From Ureibacillus acetophenoni (GTDB lineage: Bacteria > Bacillota > Bacilli > Bacillales_A > Planococcaceae), in NCBI RefSeq assembly GCF_900220965.1, contig NZ_OBQC01000003.1, positions 1 through 64,000 on the forward strand: a stretch of 64,000 nucleotides of DNA. The letters are read 5' to 3'. Both the position numbers and the translations under genes were made by a program. Under the pieces are notes generated by a model that saw only the letters and a list, made by a program, of their open reading frames with translations, was not told the origin of the DNA and ran no database searches. Shown one piece after another: positions 17,955-27,685 of this stretch. Positions within the stretch are counted from its first letter, which is position 1; every line of letters begins with the position of its first letter.

Positions 17955-18821
17955 ATGGAACACGATAAGAGGTTAAAGAATATTCGTTTAGGTTTAACTG
18001 GTAATGGCACGATTCCTATAGCTGTGGATACTGGGATTAATATGGGGAGTTATTCGCTCGCTAGTTGGGCAGCAGAAAAATTCAATCATAACTTTGATTA
18101 TTATGATAGAGCAATTGATGCAGTATATAACAGTTCACATGTCGGTGGTTCTTCCTATCATCATTTACTTGATGGACAACATTCAATATTAGGAGCTTTT
18201 AATGCTGTAAAGGATGTTAAAGCAGATGATTCTTTTGTTACGGAATTTCTACAGGCAGGAGAACATTTACTAAGAGATACGGCCTCAATTTCAGGGATTA
18301 ATCCATTTTTTTCGTTGTCCTCAGAGCAATTTAACAATTTAGCTTCAATGGTACAGCCTCTTGGAATCTCGAAACCATTTTTAGCAGATGCATTAACCAT
18401 TAACGCCCCTGAGTTATTAGGAGGAGTCATAGCATTACTTTCAACTATAATATTAGGAAAAAAAGCTGATCTTACTTTAATTTCAAAGCTATCAGGAGCA
18501 TATGTCGTATCTGCATTGGTAAGTGCAAATCCATTACTTGCAACAATTGCTGGGGGTGGATTGGCTTATTCATTATTTAAATCAGAAAACAAAAAGGAAG
18601 CATTAATTACTGCTGGAAAAGGAGCTATCGTTTCTGGAGGATCATTGTTGATTGGTGGATTAGTGGGAGGACCAGTATGGTTAGGTTGCATAGTTGCTGT
18701 AACTGCTGCAATCTCATTAAATTACGTAATTGAAAACCCTAGTAAAACGATTTCTAGAATGAGTGACTTAATAAAACCAACTAGTAAAATATTGAGAAAA
18801 GTCTCACTCTCACTCGATTAG
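17955..18821 (+). CDS. Glycine-rich membrane protein opening the nine-gene cluster (288 aa)
   Basis: The N-terminal half is soluble and polar. The C-terminal half has three hydrophobic stretches, around residues 152-168, 182-207 and 224-259, with GG and GGG motifs typical of packed helices or membrane-inserting proteins. There is no signal peptide. A TATAAT box lies at 17847-17852 and AAGGAG just upstream of the start. It is 9 nt from the next gene, which also has one hydrophobic block, so the pair likely forms a membrane-associated complex. I do not recognise the family. In a defence setting such a protein could be a membrane effector; this is inference. Confidence 0.6.
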   Translation: MEHDKRLKNIRLGLTGNGTIPIAVDTGINMGSYSLASWAAEKFNHNFDYYDRAIDAVYNSSHVGGSSYHHLLDGQHSILGAFNAVKDVKADDSFVTEFLQAGEHLLRDTASISGINPFFSLSSEQFNNLASMVQPLGISKPFLADALTINAPELLGGVIALLSTIILGKKADLTLISKLSGAYVVSALVSANPLLATIAGGGLAYSLFKSENKKEALITAGKGAIVSGGSLLIGGLVGGPVWLGCIVAVTAAISLNYVIENPSKTISRMSDLIKPTSKILRKVSLSLD

Positions 18822-18830
18822 GAGGAAGTA

Positions 18831-20009
18831 ATGGAGTTTAGTTATAAAGAAGAAATAATAAAACTTAAGGCTTTTCAATCTGTTTTTAACCAAATAAAAT
18901 CTATAGATCCCAAAATGGGGAAGAATATTCAACTATCTTTAGAATCTGCTGTTAAAGAAAGTCATGATTTGTTAATGAATGCAAGAATAAAAGAAGAACT
19001 GCAATTAGCTTTAATAAAGGAACAAATTAATATTCAATCACAAAGTAGTCAGTATTTAAATATAACGGATGAGATCACTCAACAGAAAAACAAATTATTA
19101 GAGTTTAAGCCAAAAGCTTACCACGAATTTATGGAAGAAGTGGAAACTAAAGTTGCAGGTTTAATGCATAGTAAAAAATTGGCGATGTATAGAGAGATTG
19201 AAAAAGATGGAACATGGTATAGCGGACTTAGGGATTCTGGTAAAAAAAGTGGTGGTGCATTAATTAATGCAACTGTCAAAGGGATAAATAAACTATCTAA
19301 AGAATTTCAAGGTAAGCAAATCATTGAAAAAGAAAAAGTAGTGGATTCAAATAGCATCGTGGAAACTGTACTTGAAAAACATTTAAATAGTGAAATAGTA
19401 GCTAAAGAAATAAGTGAAATACTTTCTAAAGCGAGTAAGAATTATGAGAAAAAGTGGATTGAACAAATTTCTATTAATATACCAAACATAAACCGATTAT
19501 CTGCATATTCCATTTCAAATTTAACAAAGAATAATATAAGAATTGATTTTCAAATTGGTGCAGCAGAGCAAGTATTAACAATGGGGTTAGGTTCAGCTGT
19601 TGTAGGAGCTGTTGGGTTAGCAGCAGGATGGCACACAATGACTTATGCGATGTTGAATGTTTTTCCTCCTGTAGCTTTATTTGCTGCAACGGCAACAGTA
19701 TTTGTTGGTGTTATTACTAAAGATAAAGCTGTTGTGAAAAGAAAAAAGGAAATTGATGATGCAGTAAATCAATACCATCATCACTTTTTACTTCAATTAT
19801 ATTCAATGAAGCTTCAAACGCTTGGTAATAAAAGTACGTCCATTTATTTTGAAGATATGGGAAACAAAATTGTTGATGAAGCAGTAAGACAGTGGGAAGA
19901 AAATTACTTTGGAGATTTGAATATGGATCATTTTAGAATGCTTAATCAGGCATTTGTGAAGCATCTATTGTATGTAAATGAGGCAATGGATGAACTAGTA
20001 TCAAATTAA
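18831..20009 (+). CDS. Membrane-associated helical protein (392 aa)
   Basis: GGAGG precedes the ATG. The first ~245 residues are mostly charged helix with coiled-coil character (a region near 170-215 is rich in Lys/Glu). Residues ~247-297 form one hydrophobic block that could be two membrane helices in a hairpin (LTMGLGSAVVGAVGLAAG, then PPVALFAATATVFVGVI). The rest is again charged helix. This soluble-hairpin-soluble layout recalls dynamin-like or EcsC-like membrane proteins, but no GTPase motif is present. It is coupled to the preceding gene by a 9-nt gap. Function unknown. Confidence 0.55.
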   Translation: MEFSYKEEIIKLKAFQSVFNQIKSIDPKMGKNIQLSLESAVKESHDLLMNARIKEELQLALIKEQINIQSQSSQYLNITDEITQQKNKLLEFKPKAYHEFMEEVETKVAGLMHSKKLAMYREIEKDGTWYSGLRDSGKKSGGALINATVKGINKLSKEFQGKQIIEKEKVVDSNSIVETVLEKHLNSEIVAKEISEILSKASKNYEKKWIEQISINIPNINRLSAYSISNLTKNNIRIDFQIGAAEQVLTMGLGSAVVGAVGLAAGWHTMTYAMLNVFPPVALFAATATVFVGVITKDKAVVKRKKEIDDAVNQYHHHFLLQLYSMKLQTLGNKSTSIYFEDMGNKIVDEAVRQWEENYFGDLNMDHFRMLNQAFVKHLLYVNEAMDELVSN

Positions 20010-20079
20010 ACGTAAATAGAGTGGATTTCCATTTTCAAAGGACTTTTTATTATTTGATATTTTTAAAGGTTGGGATTTA

Positions 20080-21351
20080 ATGAATGAACTATTAGAAGCG
20101 TTTAATAATGGAGATCTTTTAAAAATTCAAAGGATTTTAGCTGGTAACGTTAAAGATTTATTGTTAGATGCTGATGAAAGAGTGATAAGTGATATATTAC
20201 GAGCTGTTAGAAGAGCTTATAAAGATTCGAATAATTTAGATTTCCTAAATGCTGGAGATTATCTTGCTCAACATGTTTTGTTACAAGTAAAAGATAACCC
20301 ATTTATCAATAATGCCTATGGATGGATTTTATATGATTTGTGTTTCAGCCAAAACTTATCAGTTGCCATTAGAATGGATATATATGAAAAAGTAGTTACT
20401 ATTACTAGACAAGGAGAATATTCACCTTACGAACAATTTATATGGAAATTAATTGATCTGTTAGAAAAGGAGCCAAGTGATCAAAAACAAAACATCTTAA
20501 CATGTTTAAATCGTTTAAATCCTGATTTATTAGATCGAATTCCATTTCTTACAAATGAAGGACGCGAATTGGCGTCTAAATTGGAAAAGTGGTTTTCAAA
20601 ACAAAGTAAGCTACGTTACGAACTGAAAATGTATGACACTTGTATCAAAGCATCAAATGAATTTCTAAAGAAAATCTCTAAATTCCATCATGACAATGAT
20701 TCTTGGACTAAACGTCGAATTGCACTATGTTTAGTAGAATTAAATCAATTGAAAGAGGCAAAACAGGAGCTTCAGAATTTATTAATCCACTTTGAACACT
20801 CTAGTATATATGCAGATTTAATGTCAATTGCAGTAAAACAAGGAGACCTGCAAATTGCAAAAGCGTATGGAGCAAACGCTATTCTTCATAGGAGTGGTGA
20901 ATTAAAGCATAAATTAAAAGTTTTAGATACTATGGGTGAAATCTATGAAAAAGAAAATGAGGGTCTAGCATATTCCCATTATGTATTATTACAAACCGTT
21001 CGTAAAAGAGAAGGTTGGTCTACAAACAAGGTTGTTGAGGAAAAAATTTTAAAATATAAACAAAAAAATGTTAGTTTATTGGAACAAAAGGCACTTCTAC
21101 CATATTGGAAAAATGATGCTTACTCGATTTTCGAAAAAGCGACAGGGATAATAAAAAACTTATTACAAAATGGAGAATCAGGGTTTATCATTACAGATGA
21201 TGGAAGAGATGTATTTTTCAGCATGCGAAACAATCGACAATTGAAACGAAAAGTTCTTATACAAGGTGAACGAGTGACTTTCTACATGAAACCAACTTTT
21301 GATCGTAGAAAAAATCGAAAATCTATCGAGGCCATCAATATTTTTCTGTAA
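20080..21351 (+). CDS. Helical-repeat protein with C-terminal cold-shock-like domain (423 aa)
   Basis: Residues 1-~330 are all-helical with TPR-like periodicity (for example LAQHVLLQV and NQLKEAKQELQNLL). Residues ~350-423 read as a cold-shock/OB-type nucleic-acid-binding domain: TGIIKNLLQNGESGFIITDD, GRDVFF, GERVTFYM and a closing AINIFL, the beta-barrel pattern of CspA-like proteins. It is probably cytoplasmic and RNA- or ssDNA-binding. It lies 70 nt after the membrane pair and 54 nt before the RecD-like helicase on the same strand. The combination suggests an adaptor linking protein partners to nucleic acid. Confidence 0.6.
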   Translation: MNELLEAFNNGDLLKIQRILAGNVKDLLLDADERVISDILRAVRRAYKDSNNLDFLNAGDYLAQHVLLQVKDNPFINNAYGWILYDLCFSQNLSVAIRMDIYEKVVTITRQGEYSPYEQFIWKLIDLLEKEPSDQKQNILTCLNRLNPDLLDRIPFLTNEGRELASKLEKWFSKQSKLRYELKMYDTCIKASNEFLKKISKFHHDNDSWTKRRIALCLVELNQLKEAKQELQNLLIHFEHSSIYADLMSIAVKQGDLQIAKAYGANAILHRSGELKHKLKVLDTMGEIYEKENEGLAYSHYVLLQTVRKREGWSTNKVVEEKILKYKQKNVSLLEQKALLPYWKNDAYSIFEKATGIIKNLLQNGESGFIITDDGRDVFFSMRNNRQLKRKVLIQGERVTFYMKPTFDRRKNRKSIEAINIFL

Positions 21352-21405
21352 AATTCAAATGTCTTATGAGATGCTTCAAATAACCAGATATGAAGGTGAT
21401 CTAAC

Positions 21406-23109
21406 ATGAATTTAACGCAAAGTCAGGAACATGCTTTCCACTTATTTCAAAATTTTATGTCCAGTGAGAGTCATTGTTTTATTTTAAAAGGGTATGCAGG
21501 TACAGGTAAAACGTATTTATTACAATATTTCATCGATTTCTTAAAATTTAGTGATTGTCATTTTACATTGTTAGCTCCTACTGGTCGTGCAGCTAATGTG
21601 TTAAGAGAACGCACAACTTACTTAGCAAATACGATTCATGGTTGTATATACGACTTAGACTTAAAGAACACAACCATTGACAATAATGAAGAAAAACAAC
21701 AGATGGATTATAATTTGGTATTTGACTTAAAGGAAAACAAAAGCCCCCTAAATATGATTTATTTAGTTGATGAAAGTTCAATGATTTCAGATAAAGTAAC
21801 TGAACAAGAATATCTTCAATTTGGTTCAGGAAAATTACTAAGTGATCTAATTAAGTATGTTAACCCTATACAATCTGGGCGGAAAATTGTGTTTATTGGG
21901 GACGATGCACAACTTCCTCCAGTCAATACAAGTCATTCATTAGCACTGGATGTAAACTATTTAAAAGAACATTTTAATTTATCAACAAATGAATACCAAT
22001 TAACCGAAGTCTACCGACAAAGTGAAGAAAGTGGGATATTAACTGCTGCAACAGACCTTAGAGAGAAAATAGGAGAAGAATCCTTCAATTATTATCCTGT
22101 TAAAGTTAATAAAAAAGATTTGATTAATTTGGAAATGCAAGAAGCTATTCATCAATATGTGGGTCAATGGAAAAAATCTATTTTTATTACCGAAACAAAT
22201 AGCTCAACCTTTGAATATACCAACTATATTCGTGAATTACTTAAACTGAAAGACCTTTCTCCTGGTGAACGATTACTTGTAACAAAAAATACACATACTC
22301 CGAGCGGAGATAAATTATTTAATGGTGATTTTATTCAGGTTTCAGATGTATTATCCATTCCCGAAATCCGAACGGTAAACTTTAGGGAAAAAGATGAGCA
22401 AATCACAGTAGATTTGGTTTACCGCGATATTGAAATTATATATAAAAATCTGGAAAATGGTCGCGCCTATAAAGAAAAGTTGAAAATCTTTGAAAATATC
22501 CTATGGCGAAAAGAAGTGGGTTTAACAAAACACGAACGCCGGGCAATGATTATCGACTTTGAAAAACGTCACAAAGGTGTAAAACGAAACTCTGAAGAAT
22601 TTAAGAAATTAATAATAAATGATTCGTACTTTAATGCAGTACAAGTACGTTTTGGCTATGTGATTACATGTCATAAAGCTCAAGGTGGTGAGTGGAATAC
22701 TGTATATGCAGACATGAGCTATTCTCAAAGTATTCAATGTCTCAGTTATTTCCGATGGAGCTATACCGTGCTCACCCGTGCAAAAAATTTAATTAACTTT
22801 GTAAATTTACCAATTCAAGCTGAACCTGCCTCTGAGAATCGTTTTTCTGTTTTGAGTACGATTTTAAAAGAATCTTTAAAATTGTATAATGCAGAAATTT
22901 TGGAAGAAAAAGAATCAGGCTATGAAAATATTTACTATATACGTATGAACACAAATATATATCGAATCAAAATATATCGTAATAAGAAAGATATTATTAC
23001 CAAAGTAATGTTTATAGATAAAGGGGAACTGCCTCCATTTTTCAACCTATTTGAAAATGTTGTAAATCGGTCATTGTATGAAACGTCAAATTTACTTACG
23101 ACTCTTTAA
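21406..23109 (+). CDS. RecD-like / UvrD-type superfamily 1 helicase (567 aa)
   Basis: Walker A GYAGTGKT at residues 29-36, Walker B LVDES at 120-124, GDDAQLPPV near 165, and C-terminal motifs TCHKAQGGEW and YTVLTRAK near 423-460 give a full set of SF1 motifs of the RecD/AAA_30 type. The motif order suggests a 5'-3' DNA or RNA-DNA helicase. It lacks the long N-terminal extension of RecD2 (usually >700 aa). It is the last gene of the first transcription block; a 13-bp hairpin at 23227-23270 follows. Confidence 0.8.
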   Translation: MNLTQSQEHAFHLFQNFMSSESHCFILKGYAGTGKTYLLQYFIDFLKFSDCHFTLLAPTGRAANVLRERTTYLANTIHGCIYDLDLKNTTIDNNEEKQQMDYNLVFDLKENKSPLNMIYLVDESSMISDKVTEQEYLQFGSGKLLSDLIKYVNPIQSGRKIVFIGDDAQLPPVNTSHSLALDVNYLKEHFNLSTNEYQLTEVYRQSEESGILTAATDLREKIGEESFNYYPVKVNKKDLINLEMQEAIHQYVGQWKKSIFITETNSSTFEYTNYIRELLKLKDLSPGERLLVTKNTHTPSGDKLFNGDFIQVSDVLSIPEIRTVNFREKDEQITVDLVYRDIEIIYKNLENGRAYKEKLKIFENILWRKEVGLTKHERRAMIIDFEKRHKGVKRNSEEFKKLIINDSYFNAVQVRFGYVITCHKAQGGEWNTVYADMSYSQSIQCLSYFRWSYTVLTRAKNLINFVNLPIQAEPASENRFSVLSTILKESLKLYNAEILEEKESGYENIYYIRMNTNIYRIKIYRNKKDIITKVMFIDKGELPPFFNLFENVVNRSLYETSNLLTTL

Positions 23110-23226
23110 GTTAAACTTCTAAGAGAATGGAGAAATAATGTATTATGTTTTGTTGTAACAAAGTCAATTTCATATAGGAGAGTCACTGAAAATTTAAGAT
23201 TTAATATAGTTATTGAATCCCACCGT

Positions 23227-23270
23227 AATAAGGCAAATTACCGTAGATTTGGGCGACAATTTGCCTTATT
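23227..23270 (+). terminator. Long hairpin after the RecD-like gene
   Basis: A perfect 13-bp inverted repeat, 23227-23239 (AATAAGGCAAATT) and 23258-23270, followed by a weakly T-rich tail. It may separate two transcription units or only attenuate read-through. Confidence 0.5.
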
Positions 23271-23707
23271 CCTTGGCTTTTAGATAAGATATTATGATTT
23301 TAATTGCCTGGAAAGGCATTGCGCTTTCGAACAATCAAATTTTATTCCGTTGTATTAACATGATTCTTTATTCCTATAGTTGGATAAGCCATGATACTAT
23401 TACTAAAGAAGTCTCCTCATTGCAATGGGAATCAGTGAAGATGATTCAAAAGAAATGCTGGTTTAAACTATTGCTCCTAACAGAGTTCGTTTTTAACCAG
23501 TAGAAACATTATAGAAACTATAAGATTGTGTTATAGAAATTCAGTGGTTCTAATTGATATATTGTAGATTTATGTAAAATAAATAAGTATTTAATAACCA
23601 AAAATATGGATTTTCATGATATATTTAGACTATTGTAAATTAATATATATTAGTGCAATAAAACTAATGGTGGATAACTAAATTTCAATCTATAGGAGAA
23701 CTTAAAA
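23271..23707 (+). other. Gene-poor gap within the nine-gene cluster, probable promoter region
   Basis: A 69-codon frame at 23294-23503 has no ribosome-binding site and no recognisable product, so I do not call it. The last 150 nt are very AT-rich and contain TTGATA (23554-23559) with TAAAAT (23575-23580) at a short 15-bp spacing, a weak promoter candidate for the gene at 23708. Confidence 0.4.
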
Positions 23708-26092
23708 TTGAGTTTAAAAAATAATTTAGTAAGTTATTACAATCAAGCTATATATGCAGAAAATCGTAATCAACTTGAATTAGCTAGTCAATACTACCTT
23801 AAATTTTATAATGAAATAAGATTATTAGATCATGATGAAAGAGAAACAGATTCATACGATTGGATTCGCATAGCTACTTTTTTCTTTGATAACCAGCAAT
23901 ATGAAAAAGCACTTTACTTTTCTAAAAAGGCAATAATTGATGAAAAAAATGACGGTTTATCCATATATGTCCTCTCCTGTAATAATATGAACATCAAAAA
24001 GGAAGAACTAGAGTGGGGATTATCCTATATATTGAAATACCCATTTTTCAAAGAGTCTTCTACATATTTCCGCATTTTATCAGATTATATTGATATATAT
24101 CCAATTTTGCAGGATGTTTTTGAAAAGATTGAATACGAATTTTTCAATAATAGGCTAGTAGATTCAAAACAATATGTGGATTACTTACGAATGATGATTG
24201 ATTTAGAAATAAAAGAGGAAAATATGCCTAATGCAAGATTTTATTTGAGAAAGTGGTTTCTTCTTGATACACCTTATATAAATCAAACGAACAATATGGT
24301 TGTTTATACTTTATATTTGGATGATTTAGATTTCTTAATTAAGAGGAAAAACATAATTGAATTGCTAGAACAAGTAGAAGAAGAAACGAGATTCTTTTAT
24401 TTTTTCGCTACAAATTTGTCGAATATTGATGAAATATCAAATGAAATTGAATTTCGTTCATACAAATTTACGAACCCGTTGTTACAAGAAAAACAAGGTT
24501 CTTATAAGAAGCTACTAGCAGTAATGCATGGAAAAGAGATTAAGTCTCTACCGCACAAAAATGATTGGACAGAGTTTAAAGCATTTCTTTTGTCATATGG
24601 GTTAGGTTCGTTGGACCTATTTAAGTCGAAATTTTCTAAATTCGCAGATTTAGATGAGGCTATTTCATTTTATATGATATTCATGAACCAAATAAAACCA
24701 CAGATTGAAAATTCATTAGAGGATGTAAGTGTTACAGTCGTTGGTGGAGGAAATAAAATTGGTGGCTCTTGTATAGTGTTAACGGTGGGAGATTCCCATC
24801 TTATGATTGATGCTGGAAGTTTTGTCAATACAACAGAATCTCAGATAATTGATTTTACCAGTATAAATGAGCGGGGTATCACATTAGAAGATATAGATGC
24901 TCTAATTATTACCCATGCCCATATGGATCACATAGGCAGTATACCTTTTGTGCATCAACAATGTGAAGATCTACCAATGTTTGCAACATCTCAAACTAAG
25001 CAGCTAATGTGGCTAATGTTACGTGAACAGGAAAAGTTTGATCAAGAATTGAGAGTGAAATCTCTTGTTGACAAGTGTTTAGTAAATATTACTGAAGTGA
25101 ATAAAGAATTCACCATTAATTCAAAAGAAGGTAAATGGGAAATCAAACTTATAGAATCAGGTCATATTCGTGGTGCGATTAGCCTTTTAATTAAGAAAAA
25201 TGGTAAGACAATTTTCGTTACTGGAGACTATTCTGTTCTAAACCAAAGAACGGTGAAAGGTCTTCGTATACCTGATGATATACAGGCAGATATAGTCATC
25301 ACTGAAAGCACATATGGTTTTTATCCAACGAGTGCTTCGATTTCTCGAGAACGCCAAGAGGCGATGTTTATCACTGAATTACTATCAGTTATCGAAAGAG
25401 GTGGAACAGTCTTAATTCCAGCTTTTGCTCTAGGGCGTGCGCAGGAAATTATATCGATTATTCAACATAACTTACAAATTTCACCTTTTCCAATCTATTT
25501 AGATGGGATGGTTTGTCATGTAACAGAACTGTATGATCGATTTATGAGAAATGATTCGGAACAACACTGTTCTCTGATGAAACAGGGCATTATACCGGCT
25601 AAAAATATATATCAAAAAATCGGATTTGATAATTTTGTTGAACAAATAGTTGATAAAGAACCTAGTTGTATCATTGCGAGTTCTGGAATGTTATATGAGG
25701 GGACAAAATCTATGGAATATGCAAAAAAATTACTAGGAAATTCAAAGAATGCCATAATTTTTACCGGCTATTTAGATGAAGAAAGTCCAGGATTTGCTGT
25801 TACAAAATCATTATCAAATATTCCTATTGAAGGTGGGAAAATAGAAGTTTCCGCTGATATCTTATCTTTACGTCTATCAGCTCATGCAAATCGTGAGGAG
25901 ATTGTCCAAACTATACTATCACTAAATCCAAAACATGTCATTCTTGTACATGGAGATCCCAATCGAAACTATCATCCGAATAAAATGATAGCTTCTCCTT
26001 TTCCAAGCATTACAACATTGATAAAAAAAGCAAATATTAATGTAATCCAAAGTGAAAATGGTCAAACTTATGACTTCAGAAAGGAAGATTGA
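23708..26092 (+). CDS. TPR protein fused to a metallo-beta-lactamase beta-CASP nuclease (794 aa)
   Basis: TTG start with AGGAGA about 10 nt upstream. The N-terminal ~340 residues are helical repeats (TPR-like). From ~350 comes a complete MBL/beta-CASP fold of the CPSF73/RNase J class: GGGNKIGGSC, HAHMDH at about 403-408, GHIRGA, VTGDYS near 502, ESTYG near 528, LIPAFALGRAQE near 567, SSGMLYEG near 655, LSAHANREE and HGDPN. All zinc ligands of the class are visible. The expected activity is endo- or exoribonuclease. RNase J itself has no N-terminal TPR and is ~555 aa, so this is a distinct, probably targeted nuclease. Confidence 0.8.
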   Translation: MSLKNNLVSYYNQAIYAENRNQLELASQYYLKFYNEIRLLDHDERETDSYDWIRIATFFFDNQQYEKALYFSKKAIIDEKNDGLSIYVLSCNNMNIKKEELEWGLSYILKYPFFKESSTYFRILSDYIDIYPILQDVFEKIEYEFFNNRLVDSKQYVDYLRMMIDLEIKEENMPNARFYLRKWFLLDTPYINQTNNMVVYTLYLDDLDFLIKRKNIIELLEQVEEETRFFYFFATNLSNIDEISNEIEFRSYKFTNPLLQEKQGSYKKLLAVMHGKEIKSLPHKNDWTEFKAFLLSYGLGSLDLFKSKFSKFADLDEAISFYMIFMNQIKPQIENSLEDVSVTVVGGGNKIGGSCIVLTVGDSHLMIDAGSFVNTTESQIIDFTSINERGITLEDIDALIITHAHMDHIGSIPFVHQQCEDLPMFATSQTKQLMWLMLREQEKFDQELRVKSLVDKCLVNITEVNKEFTINSKEGKWEIKLIESGHIRGAISLLIKKNGKTIFVTGDYSVLNQRTVKGLRIPDDIQADIVITESTYGFYPTSASISRERQEAMFITELLSVIERGGTVLIPAFALGRAQEIISIIQHNLQISPFPIYLDGMVCHVTELYDRFMRNDSEQHCSLMKQGIIPAKNIYQKIGFDNFVEQIVDKEPSCIIASSGMLYEGTKSMEYAKKLLGNSKNAIIFTGYLDEESPGFAVTKSLSNIPIEGGKIEVSADILSLRLSAHANREEIVQTILSLNPKHVILVHGDPNRNYHPNKMIASPFPSITTLIKKANINVIQSENGQTYDFRKED

Positions 26093-26093
26093 A

Positions 26094-27653
26094 ATGTTAA
26101 ATGGAAATATTTTACCTTTGTTATTAAGTAGTAGAAATAATGATAAAGAGATTTTCTCAATAGCTGAAAAATTTAAAATCAGTGAAAACGAACTACATCA
26201 ATACCTTGGGGAGAATCAAATAGAAAAATTTCTTAATCGTGAAATGCTTTTGTGGAGATTATATCATTCATTCGAAAATCTTGTGCTTGAATATCCAAAC
26301 CATACCAATGGTGATTTAGCGGAACTGTTAGTTGATATTTGGAATGAAAAGGAAAGCGTAAAAATCTCAAAAAATAATGCGAAGCATTTTATAGAATCTA
26401 TCTCTTTGCAGCTAGATAGTCGGAAGCGTGCTTTCATCTCACTATGTGAGCACGATATAGAATCATGTTTAATTTACCTTCGCAAGGATAGTGTACCTTT
26501 TGTGGAATGGTTAGTTCGATTCGGAATTCTTATTAGTAAAAAAGATGAGGACTTACGAGAACTAGATATTATTGAAATTTCAAAAGTCATACTTGGACAA
26601 TATTTTCCTCACGTTAATCCTAAAGATGAAATGTTTAAATGTTTTGACCAACTTGGGTTTTGTCACAAAATTGAAGGGTCAAATCGTAAGAAATTTGATT
26701 TTAAACGAATTAAAAAATATAAACTAAATAATGAAGTTGAAAGTCTTCCATTTGCAAAAGGTTTAGCAACGTTGATATTTAATGCAATAGAGAATCAAGT
26801 AGAAGAGCCTTTTGTTAAATATAAGGTAGTGTTAACTAATTTGTTTCATGGAAAGGGTGAAATTGAATATGAAAATATAACACCAGAAAATCCTCGTGAA
26901 AAGATTGCTCATATAGCAATTGACGCGACTTCAAAACCAATTGACTTTTTTGGTAATGAAGATGATGGTGCGAGCTTCATTGATGAAGTAACTGAACAAT
27001 TTGTGAATGCTAAAATGATTGAAAAAGAAAAGCTTAACTTTGATATTGAAAAAATTGAAAATGTATATCCAGAGCATTCAAATGAAGATAGCGCGAAAAT
27101 AGATCCTACTATTCTGGTTAACGAAAAATCGAATGGTTGGTTTAGTATTTTAAATGACTTTGATGGGCTTCATATAAAGATTAAAGAAATTATTAAAGAT
27201 AACGAAAATGCAAAGATAAAAATAAGTCAATTGGAGAAAGAAAATGTTCATCTTTCCTACCAATTAGAAGAATACGAGAAAAATAAAAAAGAGAATTCAT
27301 ACGAACAGTTAATACAATTTATTAAATTAGTAGGAGGAAGAGAAGGAAATTATGCCCTTCATAATCTTTATCAGGATAGCTTTCATCCAATCGATAATGA
27401 TTCACTCCAATTACAAGGAAGCTTAATAAGTCTGTTCACCATCCTTGGGTTAAAGGGAATAGAACCATATTTAGGTTCTTATCAATTGGGTGAAGAAGTC
27501 AATGTGAAGAAATCTAAAATTGGTCAACTTTTCACAGTGAAAGATGCAATTCAATCTGCAGAAGAAGATGTGGATATAAAAATAATTGGTTATGGCTGGA
27601 CACTAGATGGAAAAATACTTGTTCAACCAATCGTAGAAGAGATAAATAAATAA
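26094..27653 (+). CDS. Protein with C-terminal GrpE-like nucleotide-exchange domain (519 aa)
   Basis: I chose ATG 26094 (AGGA 10 nt upstream); the earlier in-frame ATG lies within the previous gene. Residues 1-~330 are helical and unrecognised. From ~360 to the end comes a coiled coil (ISQLEKENVHLSYQLEEYE) followed by LGLKGIEPYLGSYQLGEEV and IGYGWTLDGKILVQPIVEE, which follow the beta-domain pattern of GrpE (its QKGY-x-LxDRVLRPAMVKV end). GrpE is normally ~190 aa, so this is a large fusion. It starts 1 nt after the nuclease and precedes an Hsp70, which supports a dedicated exchange factor. Confidence 0.65.
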   Translation: MLNGNILPLLLSSRNNDKEIFSIAEKFKISENELHQYLGENQIEKFLNREMLLWRLYHSFENLVLEYPNHTNGDLAELLVDIWNEKESVKISKNNAKHFIESISLQLDSRKRAFISLCEHDIESCLIYLRKDSVPFVEWLVRFGILISKKDEDLRELDIIEISKVILGQYFPHVNPKDEMFKCFDQLGFCHKIEGSNRKKFDFKRIKKYKLNNEVESLPFAKGLATLIFNAIENQVEEPFVKYKVVLTNLFHGKGEIEYENITPENPREKIAHIAIDATSKPIDFFGNEDDGASFIDEVTEQFVNAKMIEKEKLNFDIEKIENVYPEHSNEDSAKIDPTILVNEKSNGWFSILNDFDGLHIKIKEIIKDNENAKIKISQLEKENVHLSYQLEEYEKNKKENSYEQLIQFIKLVGGREGNYALHNLYQDSFHPIDNDSLQLQGSLISLFTILGLKGIEPYLGSYQLGEEVNVKKSKIGQLFTVKDAIQSAEEDVDIKIIGYGWTLDGKILVQPIVEEINK

Positions 27654-27660
27654 TTGTTTG

Positions 27661-27685
27661 AAGGGAGGAAGGTGCATTTTGCACC
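27661..27685 (+). promoter_or_regulatory. Ribosome-binding site and hairpin around the Hsp70 start codon
   Basis: GGGAGGAAGG (27662-27671) is the ribosome-binding site for TTG 27679. GGTGCA (27671-27676) pairs with TGCACC (27680-27685), so the TTG codon sits in the 3-nt loop and edge of a small hairpin. This could dampen translation of the chaperone relative to its partner. Confidence 0.4.

Noticed and set aside
23294..23503. A 69-codon frame in the gap before the MBL nuclease gene
   Set aside because: No ribosome-binding site, no recognisable product, and high Cys/Trp/Ser content typical of chance frames.
23708..26092. Housekeeping RNase J
   Set aside because: The protein is ~240 residues longer with N-terminal helical repeats and sits within an accessory operon.
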